From NCBI RefSeq assembly GCF_000317595.1, contig NZ_AEJC01000274.1, positions 1 through 33,071 of the forward strand: a DNA stretch of 33,071 bases, in the 5' to 3' direction. The notes under the pieces were generated by a model. The model saw only the letters and a list, made by a program, of their open reading frames with translations. It was not told the origin of the DNA and ran no database searches. Source of the stretch: Streptomyces ipomoeae 91-03 (lineage in GTDB: Bacteria; Actinomycetota; Actinomycetes; Streptomycetales; Streptomycetaceae). Of this stretch, positions 7,595-13,076 are shown piece after piece; the stretch's first letter is position 1, and each line of letters begins with the position of its first letter. The translations under genes were made by a program, and so were the position numbers.

Positions 7595-8806
7595 TCAGCC
7601 GACGTCGACCATGTCGAGCAGCAGCTTCGCGGCGACCGTCGCCCCGTCGGTGCGGATCTCGGCGGCCATGGCCTTCGCCCGTGCGCGGGTCTCGGGAGTC
7701 AGGGCGGTCGTGAGCGCGGCCGAGAGGGAGTCGAAGGTGGGGGTCGGGCCGTCGTGGGCCGCTCCGATGCCCAGGTCGGCGACCCGGCCGGCCCAGCGCG
7801 GCTGGTCCACGATCTGGGGCACGACCACCTGGGGAGCGCCGGCCAGCGCGGCCGTGGTCGTCGTACCCGCGCCGCCGTGGTGGACGACGGCGGCGACCCG
7901 GCCGAACAGTGCCTGGTGGTTGACCTCGCCGACGACGAAGCAGTCGTCCCGGTCGTCGATCGGGGCAAGGCCGGCCCAGCCGCGCCCGACGAGCACGCGG
8001 CGGCCCTGCGCACGCACCGCCTCGACGGCCACCCTGGCGATGTCCTCCGAGCCGCGCAGGGGCATGCTCCCGAAGCCCACGTACACGGGCGGTGCGCCGG
8101 CGTCCAGGAACGCCGACAACTCGGCCGACAGCGGGCGTTCGTCCGGCAGGATCCACGCGCCGGTCTGCACGAGGTTGAGATCCGTCATGTCCTGCCACGG
8201 GCCCAGGGTCGGGTCCGCCGCCAGCCACGGCCGGTCGGTGAGGACATGGTCGCGGACGTTGGCCACCGGCGGCAGACCGATCGACGCCCGGTGGGTGTTC
8301 AGCGCCTCGCCGTACAGCGCGTTCACCCTCTCGGCGTCCAGGTCCCACAGCACCCGGTTGTCGGTCACGTCCGGTGGGAGCGGCGGGCCCGGCCGCCGCC
8401 CCGGCGGATAGTGCGGCGAGGGCAGTTGGAACGGGTGGAAGCACGCGAACACATAGCGGATGCCCAGTTTCTGGGCCACCGACCGTATGCCGGCCGGCAT
8501 CAAGCCGCTCGCCACCAGTGCGTCACACCCCTCGGCCGCCGCGGCGACCGGGCCGAAGTGCGCGGCGACCAACTCGGCCGCGACCTGGGGCGCGCCCCCC
8601 GGCGGCGGCCCACCGCTCACCAACGCGCGCACCGGCCGACCGAACGGCACCAGCTCCACGCCGACACCGGCCAGCAACTCCGCGAACTCCTCGTCCGGCG
8701 GCGCGCATACCCGCGCCTCCGCCCCGAGTGTCCGCAACGCCACCGCGAGTGCCGCCAGAGGTTCGACGTCCCCGCGCGACCCGTACGCGCATAAAAGAAC
8801 ACGCAT
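7595..8806 (-). CDS. rgt: GT1-family glycosyltransferase, probable rifamycin glycosyltransferase
   Basis: This 403-residue GT-B fold enzyme starts MRVLLCAYGSRGDVEP, the acceptor-domain start typical of macrolide and glycopeptide-type antibiotic glycosyltransferases. The C-terminal sugar-nucleotide domain has PVYVGFGSM, VGEVNHQALF, VVHHGGAGTTTTAALAG and VVVPQIVDQPRWAGRVADLGIG, the family's nucleotide-sugar signature. ATG 8806 has AGGTGA 8 bases upstream. The substrate is inferred: an RAE-like inverted repeat lies 58 bases upstream and a HelR gene lies downstream, and known rifamycin glycosyltransferases (Rgt, which glucosylate the ansa-chain 23-OH) are RAE-associated and belong to this family. 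Without that context it could be any small-molecule glycosyltransferase. It is the first gene of the presumed resistance operon. Confidence 0.8.
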   Translation of the reverse strand: MRVLLCAYGSRGDVEPLAALAVALRTLGAEARVCAPPDEEFAELLAGVGVELVPFGRPVRALVSGGPPPGGAPQVAAELVAAHFGPVAAAAEGCDALVASGLMPAGIRSVAQKLGIRYVFACFHPFQLPSPHYPPGRRPGPPLPPDVTDNRVLWDLDAERVNALYGEALNTHRASIGLPPVANVRDHVLTDRPWLAADPTLGPWQDMTDLNLVQTGAWILPDERPLSAELSAFLDAGAPPVYVGFGSMPLRGSEDIARVAVEAVRAQGRRVLVGRGWAGLAPIDDRDDCFVVGEVNHQALFGRVAAVVHHGGAGTTTTAALAGAPQVVVPQIVDQPRWAGRVADLGIGAAHDGPTPTFDSLSAALTTALTPETRARAKAMAAEIRTDGATVAAKLLLDMVDVG

Positions 8807-8849
8807 TTAGCGAATCACCTATTTCTGTAGCTTCTGGCCTCGGCCGGCA

Positions 8850-8880
8850 ATTCTGCGGCACGACGGGGGCCTTGCCGCAA
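8850..8880 (-). promoter_or_regulatory. candidate rgt-helR promoter, -35 inside the RAE
   Basis: On the minus strand, TTGCGG (8880-8875, the centre of the RAE) and CAGAAT (8855-8850) are separated by 19 bases, longer than the normal 17. The predicted start near 8843 leaves a leader of about 37 bases with the AGGTGA site before ATG 8806. An over-long spacer with the regulatory element on the -35 would give a promoter that is poor until activated. The positions are direct; the mechanism is inference. Confidence 0.45.
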
Positions 8881-8886
8881 GCCCCC
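8865..8886 (-). promoter_or_regulatory. rifamycin-associated element (RAE)
   Basis: On the minus strand this reads GGGGGC-TTGC-G-GCAA-G-GCCCCC, a near-perfect inverted repeat. It agrees with the published RAE found upstream of rifamycin phosphotransferase, glycosyltransferase, monooxygenase and helR genes in actinomycetes (consensus recalled, not checked). RAEs confer induction by rifamycins. It lies 58 bases before the rgt start codon and points to one control element for rgt and helR. Confidence 0.85.
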
Positions 8887-8900
8887 TGGTGCGCTATATG
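8872..8900 (+). promoter_or_regulatory. candidate outward promoter sharing the RAE
   Basis: On the plus strand, TTGCCG (8872-8877) and TATATG (8895-8900) are spaced by 17 bases, so the same RAE offers a -35 box in the opposite direction. The predicted start near 8907 lies directly before the terminator-like hairpin at 8909. Confidence 0.35.
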
Positions 8901-8908
8901 TTGAGAGT

Positions 8909-8944
8909 GGCAAGGAGTGGGTGACCTCCTTGCCTTTGTTTTTT
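8909..8944 (+). terminator. intrinsic terminator-like hairpin just outside the RAE
   Basis: GGCAAGGAG (8909-8917) pairs perfectly with CTCCTTGCC (8926-8934) around an 8-base loop, and TTTGTTTTTT follows at 8935-8944. Such a T-run is unusual in this genome. No plus-strand gene lies upstream. It could end an antisense or divergent RNA from the RAE region, or the inverted repeat could be an operator for rgt. Confidence 0.55.
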
Positions 8945-9040
8945 GCCTCGCCGCGCACGGGAGTTCCCGGACGAGCCCCTGAAGTGAACGCGGCTCGCGG
9001 ACACGCGATCAATCGCCCGGGTTGTACGTAAACGAGCGCA

Positions 9041-9069
9041 TTGACCCGGGTTGGGTGGTGCGCTTGTAT
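9041..9069 (+). promoter_or_regulatory. promoter of the beta-propeller gene pair
   Basis: TTGACC (9041-9046) and TTGTAT (9064-9069) are spaced by 17 bases, a good match to a main-sigma promoter. The predicted start near 9076 gives a leader of about 47 bases, with a purine-rich GGGGGAA close before ATG 9123. Confidence 0.55.
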
Positions 9070-9122
9070 CCCGGTGAGCCCTCGGCGAAGGGCCCGGGGG
9101 AGACAAGGTTCCGGGGGAAACC

Positions 9123-9655
9123 ATGTCCAGAGCCGCACATCCGAGAACGGCATGTGTCACCACCGACCGCTCCAGGTCCCGCGGAGTCTCCACGGGCTCT
9201 GCTTCCTTGTCGTCGGCGCTGCTGCTCGCACTCACCGCGGCAGCCGTACCGGCCGCGAGCGCGGCGCCACGGCGACCGCACGAAGCGAACGCGTCACTCG
9301 CGCCGCGCGATCCCCGTGTCGCGCGGATCAGTACCACCGCCGACGGCACCCAGGCCGACGGCGTCTCTCCATGGCCACCCCGACCACACGCAACGGCCGT
9401 TTCGTCGCGTTCCGTTCCACAGCGACCAACCTCGTGCCCGAGGGCATCGCCCACCCCGGCACCTACGCGTACGTGCGCGATCTGCGCACCGGCGCGGACC
9501 CTACCGTCACCAGCGCCGACGCGGGCGCCATCGCCGTGGCCGGCGCGCTGGGCGACAAGGGCGTGGTCTTCTCCGCGGAGGCGACGGACCTGGTACCGGG
9601 CGACACCAACGGCGTCCCGGACATCTTCTCCCGAAGGCTGAGGCCGACCCGATGA
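9123..9655 (+). pseudogene. secreted TolB/WD40-like propeller protein, frameshifted
   Basis: ATG 9123 opens a signal peptide (LSSALLLALTAAAVPAASA) and the mature start RVARISTTADGTQADGVS. From about 9365 the frame that continues the family (NGRFVAFRSTATNLVPEG, YAYVRDLRTG, GDTNGVPDIFSRR) is a different one, which ends at TGA 9653-9655. The break sits in the CT-rich stretch GTCTCTCC at 9363-9370; removing two bases would join the halves as GVS-MATPTTRNGRF. Joined, it would be about 177 residues, short for a propeller. It overlaps the next gene by ATGA. It could be a real pseudogene, a short partner protein, or a sequencing error. Confidence 0.6.
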
Positions 9656-10746
9656 GACATCTGACGAGCCTCGCGGCGCTCACCGCCGCCCTCATCCTGA
9701 CCGCCCTGCCCACCGCCTCCGCGCACAGCCCGGGTGTGCAGCGGATCAGCACCGTCGGCGACGGCGGTCAACTGCCGAGCGCGTCGACCGGAGCCCGGAT
9801 CAGTGCCGACGGCCGGTACGCGGTCTTCAACTCGGCCGACCCGACCGGCGGTTACGACCGCCGCGTCTACATCAAGGACCTGCGCACCGGCGGCCTCACC
9901 CCGGTGCCCGAGGAGATGCAGTACACCGGGGAGGCGATGATCAGCGGCGACGGCCGCCGGATCGCGTACAACAACGGCAACCGCTTCCCGCACCCGTACG
10001 TGTACGACCGGGTGACCGGCGAGACACAGCAGTTGTGGCCCGAGCGGGCACCGGACGACACCCTGTACGAACTCGGCACCGTGGGCGCGATCAGCGCCGA
10101 CGGCCGCCATGTGGCGTACGTGATCGGCAACCGCCACGGCAATCAGGGCTCCCGCGTGCTGTACGTCCGCGATCTGGTCACCGGCACCGACGAGCAGATC
10201 ACGGCGCTGCCGCCCGAGGGCATGATCGACCGGGTCCGGCTGAGCGCGGACGGCCGTACCGTCGCGTACGACGTCATCGTGCTCACCGGCTCGGCCTCGG
10301 GCGCCCTCGGCCGCGTCTACGTCAAGGACCGGCGGACGGGCGCCACCCGGCGCGTGGACCCCGACCCGGAGGCCCGCTCCGTCCTCGCCCAACTCTCCGG
10401 CGACGGCCGCCGGGTGCTCTTCACGACGACGGCCCCCGCGAACGGCACGCCGCAGCCGTACATCCACGACCTGCGCACCGGCCGCACCGAGCCCGCCGGT
10501 CCCGAGGGCAGTACGGCGGTCGCCGCCGACCCCTCCGCCCGCCATGTCCTGCTGGCTCGGGACGGCGCGCTGAGCCTCCTCGATCTGCGCACCGGCGCAC
10601 ACCGGTCCGTGACCGGGAGCGGCACCGCGCTCCCGGGCGCGGTCTCCCGTCAGGGGCGCGCGGTGGTCTTCACCTCCACGGCCGACGACCTGGTCGCGGA
10701 CGACACCAACGGGGTCGCGGACGTGTTCATCCAACGCGGTCACTGA
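9652..10746 (+). CDS. secreted TolB/WD40-like beta-propeller protein
   Basis: ATG 9652 overlaps the previous stop (ATGA), so translation is probably coupled. The 364-residue product begins with a signal peptide (about 1-24, LILTALPTASA) and then repeats a blade unit of the kind ISADGRYAVFNS / YIKDLRTG / ISGDGRRIAYNN, about seven times, ending VADDTNGVADVFIQRGH. This is the pattern of TolB-like/PD40 propellers, where each blade carries an S-x-DGR-x-VAF strand. Such secreted propellers usually bind protein partners or polysaccharides, and no catalytic residue is visible. It is the intact member of a tandem pair; the neighbour looks like a degenerate paralogue. Function not known. Confidence 0.85.
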   Translation: MRHLTSLAALTAALILTALPTASAHSPGVQRISTVGDGGQLPSASTGARISADGRYAVFNSADPTGGYDRRVYIKDLRTGGLTPVPEEMQYTGEAMISGDGRRIAYNNGNRFPHPYVYDRVTGETQQLWPERAPDDTLYELGTVGAISADGRHVAYVIGNRHGNQGSRVLYVRDLVTGTDEQITALPPEGMIDRVRLSADGRTVAYDVIVLTGSASGALGRVYVKDRRTGATRRVDPDPEARSVLAQLSGDGRRVLFTTTAPANGTPQPYIHDLRTGRTEPAGPEGSTAVAADPSARHVLLARDGALSLLDLRTGAHRSVTGSGTALPGAVSRQGRAVVFTSTADDLVADDTNGVADVFIQRGH

Positions 10747-10910
10747 CCGGACCGCCGGTACGTCCCGGTACGCCACCTCGGGCGACCCCCGTACGTGACT
10801 CTCGTATATGACCTCGTATGTGAGCCGGGATGAACATGAGTTGATCAGCGCGTCGTTCGCATCCTGAGACGGACGGTGAGCACGGGGGCGGGTTGTGCCA
10901 GACTGCCTCC
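10747..10910 (+). other. gap before the cimA leader, with short direct repeats
   Basis: No gene is seen. There are two short direct repeats: CGGTACG (about 10755 and 10769) and CTCGTAT-A/G-TGA (10800-10825). An imperfect hairpin, GGATGAAC pairing with GTTCGCATCC (10828-10864), may end the propeller transcript. A -10-like CAGACT at 10899-10904 would start transcription at about 10911, the GTG of the leader ORF, giving a leaderless message; the -35 is weak. Confidence 0.4.
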
Positions 10911-10961
10911 GTGCTCTCGTTCGCCATGATTATTGGCAGCAGGCGCGCCGGTCCGCAGTGA
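10911..10961 (+). CDS. putative cimA leader peptide with adjacent Ile codons
   Basis: GTG 10911 opens a 16-residue ORF, (M)LSFAMIIGSRRAGPQ, ending TGA 10959-10961. It contains two adjacent isoleucine codons, both ATT (10929-10934), a codon rarely seen in the rest of this window, where ATC dominates. It lies 188 bases before cimA and is followed by a pause-type hairpin and an intrinsic terminator. This is the layout of a ribosome-mediated attenuator, and CimA feeds isoleucine synthesis, so Ile codons are the ones expected. No clear ribosome-binding site precedes it; a leaderless start is possible. The peptide itself is probably only regulatory. Confidence 0.6.
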   Translation: MLSFAMIIGSRRAGPQ

Positions 10962-10988
10962 CCGCCACGTACGACCAGGTACGGGCGG
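10962..10988 (+). promoter_or_regulatory. attenuator hairpin after the leader ORF
   Basis: CCGCC-A-CGTAC (10962-10972) pairs with GTACG-GGCGG (10979-10988) with one bulged A and a 6-base loop, starting one base after the leader stop codon. It is enclosed by a possible long-range pairing of GCGCGCCGGTC (10943-10953, inside the leader ORF) with GACCCGCGCGC (11003-11013), 10 of 11 bases matching. A ribosome stalled at the ATT codons would cover part of the first arm. Confidence 0.5.
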
Positions 10989-11015
10989 ACACCGTCGTCC
11001 TCGACCCGCGCGCAG

Positions 11016-11041
11016 ACCTCTCGCACCCGCGAGAGGTTTTT
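11016..11041 (+). terminator. intrinsic terminator of the cimA attenuator
   Basis: ACCTCTCGC (11016-11024) and GCGAGAGGT (11029-11037) form a perfect 9-base-pair stem with loop ACCC, followed by TTTTT (11037-11041). It lies 109 bases before cimA and after the leader ORF, so it would stop transcription before the structural gene. Confidence 0.75.
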
Positions 11042-11149
11042 CGCATTTCTGGCCCACCTACAGCCGGGAACGCAGCGCGAGGGATCATTGGAGGACGGTG
11101 GAGCCGGTCATTCCGGTAGACCGAGATCCAACACAGGAGCCTTGACACC

Positions 11150-12754
11150 ATGACGGTAACCAGCGAGCTGGACGACTCGTTCCATGTCTTCGACACCACC
11201 CTGCGCGACGGCGCCCAGCGCGAGGGCATCAACCTCACGGTCGCGGACAAGCTGGCCATCGCACGGCACCTGGACGACTTCGGCGTCGGCTTCATCGAGG
11301 GCGGCTGGCCCGGCGCGAACCCGAGGGACACCGAGTTCTTCGCCCGCGCGCAGAAGGAGATCGACTTCAAGCACGCCCAGTTGGTCGCCTTCGGCGCCAC
11401 GCGTCGCGCGGGCGGCAAGGCGAGCGAGGACCCGCAGGTCAAGGCCCTGCTCGACTCCGGTGCCCAGGTGATCACGCTGGTCGCGAAGTCACATGACCGG
11501 CACGTGGAGCTCGCGCTGCGTACGACGCTGGACGAGAACCTGGAGATGGTCCGGGACACGGTGGCGTACTTGAGGTCGCAGGGCCGCCGGGTCTTCGTCG
11601 ACTGCGAGCACTTCTTCGACGGCTACCGCGCCAACCCCGAGTACGCCAAGTCCGTCGTCCGCACCGCCGCCGAGGCCGGCGCCGACGTCGTGATCCTCTG
11701 CGACACCAACGGCGGCATGCTCCCCGCCCAGGTCCAGGCGGTCGTCTCCACCGTCCTCGCCGACACCGGCGCCCGGCTCGGCATCCACGCCCAGGACGAC
11801 ACCGGGTGCGCGGTCGCCAACACCCTCGCCGCCGTCGACGCGGGCGCCACCCACGTCCAGTGCACGGCGAACGGCTACGGCGAGCGCGTCGGCAACGCCA
11901 ACCTCTTCCCGGTCGTCGCCGCCCTGGAACTGAAGTACGGCAAGAAGGTCTTCCCCGAGGGCGCCCTGCGCGAGATGACCCGCATCTCCCACGCCATCGC
12001 CGAGGTCGTCAACCTCACGCCGTCCACGCACCAGCCGTACGTCGGTGTCTCCGCCTTCGCCCACAAGGCCGGCCTGCACGCCTCCGCCATCAAGGTCGAC
12101 CCCGACCTGTACCAGCACATCGACCCCGAGCAGGTCGGCAACACCATGCGCATGCTGGTCTCGGACATGGCCGGCCGCGCCTCCATCGAACTCAAGGGCA
12201 AGGAGCTGGGCGTCGACCTCGGCGGCGACCGTGAGCTGGTCGGCCGGGTCGTCGAGCGGGTCAAGGAGCGTGAGCTGAGGGGCTACACGTACGAGGCCGC
12301 CGACGCGAGCTTCGAGATCCTGCTGCGCGACGAGGTCGCGGGCAAGCCCCAGCGCTACTTCCGCACCGAGTCCTGGCGGGCCATCGTCGAGGACCGCCCC
12401 GACGGCAGCCACGCCAACGAGGCCACCGTCAAGCTGTGGGCCAAGAGCGAGCGCATCGTCGCCACCGCCGAGGGCAACGGGCCGGTCAACGCCCTCGACC
12501 GCGCCCTGCGCGTCGCCCTGGAGAAGATCTACCCCCAGCTCGCCAAGCTGGAGCTGGTCGACTACAAGGTCCGCATCCTGGAGGGCAAGCACGGCACCAA
12601 CTCCACGACCCGCGTCCTCATCTCCACCTCCGACGGCACCGGCGAGTGGTCCACGGTGGGCGTCGCCGACAATGTGATCGCCGCGTCCTGGCAGGCCCTG
12701 GAGGACGCCTACACCTACGGCCTGCTCCGTGCCGGGGTGGAGCCGGCGGAGTAA
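11150..12754 (+). CDS. cimA: (R)-citramalate synthase
   Basis: The 534-residue protein is a DRE-TIM metallolyase of the CimA (TIGR00977-type) group, condensing acetyl-CoA with pyruvate to citramalate, the first step of a threonine-independent route to 2-oxobutyrate and isoleucine. Seen: FDTTLRDGAQREGINL at the N-terminus (metal and keto-acid site), GGWPGANPRD, a long TIM barrel with LCDTNGGMLP, HAQDDTGCAVANTLAA and QCTANGYGERVGNANL, and a C-terminal LeuA-type regulatory (allosteric) domain from about residue 390 (EATVKLWAKSERIVATAEGNGPVNALDRAL). ATG 11150 has AGGAG (11135-11139) 10 bases upstream. GGWPGAN and the C-terminal layout favour CimA over 2-isopropylmalate synthase. An apparent attenuator precedes it. 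Confidence 0.93.
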   Translation: MTVTSELDDSFHVFDTTLRDGAQREGINLTVADKLAIARHLDDFGVGFIEGGWPGANPRDTEFFARAQKEIDFKHAQLVAFGATRRAGGKASEDPQVKALLDSGAQVITLVAKSHDRHVELALRTTLDENLEMVRDTVAYLRSQGRRVFVDCEHFFDGYRANPEYAKSVVRTAAEAGADVVILCDTNGGMLPAQVQAVVSTVLADTGARLGIHAQDDTGCAVANTLAAVDAGATHVQCTANGYGERVGNANLFPVVAALELKYGKKVFPEGALREMTRISHAIAEVVNLTPSTHQPYVGVSAFAHKAGLHASAIKVDPDLYQHIDPEQVGNTMRMLVSDMAGRASIELKGKELGVDLGGDRELVGRVVERVKERELRGYTYEAADASFEILLRDEVAGKPQRYFRTESWRAIVEDRPDGSHANEATVKLWAKSERIVATAEGNGPVNALDRALRVALEKIYPQLAKLELVDYKVRILEGKHGTNSTTRVLISTSDGTGEWSTVGVADNVIAASWQALEDAYTYGLLRAGVEPAE

Positions 12755-12763
12755 CCATCGGGC

Positions 12764-12890
12764 GTTCGCGCCCCTTTCAGGGGCGCGGGGAACTGCGCGA
12801 CAAGCCCCCACCGACCCGCAGCCGACGACGAACCGCGCGGGGTCTGGGGGCGCGGCCCCCAGGGATGGGACGGGTAGGGGCGGCGGGGGC
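12764..12890 (+). repeat. recurrent Streptomyces intergenic repeat with two hairpins (cimA terminator)
   Basis: It begins 10 bases after the cimA stop. Hairpin 1: GCGCCCCT (12768-12775) with AGGGGCGC (12779-12786). Then comes GGGGAACTGCGCGAC and CCCCCACCGACCCGCAG, a block I recognise from many Streptomyces intergenic regions. Hairpin 2: CTGGGGGC (12844-12851) with GCCCCCAG (12855-12862). It probably acts as the terminator. The element after ilvE (5079-5096) looks like a short inverted relative. The remaining bases to 13076 show no gene. Confidence 0.7.
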
Positions 12891-13076
12891 GAGAACACCG
12901 GTCGGCACTCTTCGCCGCATCCCGCTCGCCCCCGTCCCCCTGAAGCACTGCGTGACCCGTACGCCTCCCGAACGGTTGTACAGGACTCTTGACGCCCTTT
13001 CGAGCCGACAGCTGTCTCCCATCAAGCCACAAAAGGGAAACGGGAGTTCAACGCGGCGACTGGTCCTGGAGGTTCA

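Noticed and set aside
8871..8886. RAE read as an ordinary terminator of rgt
   Set aside because: It lies upstream of rgt on its own strand, has no T-run and matches the RAE pattern, so control of initiation is the better reading.
11016..11041. Terminator of the propeller operon rather than a cimA attenuator
   Set aside because: It lies about 270 bases after that operon's stop, and a leader ORF with Ile codons and another hairpin are placed just before it; still, it could serve both.
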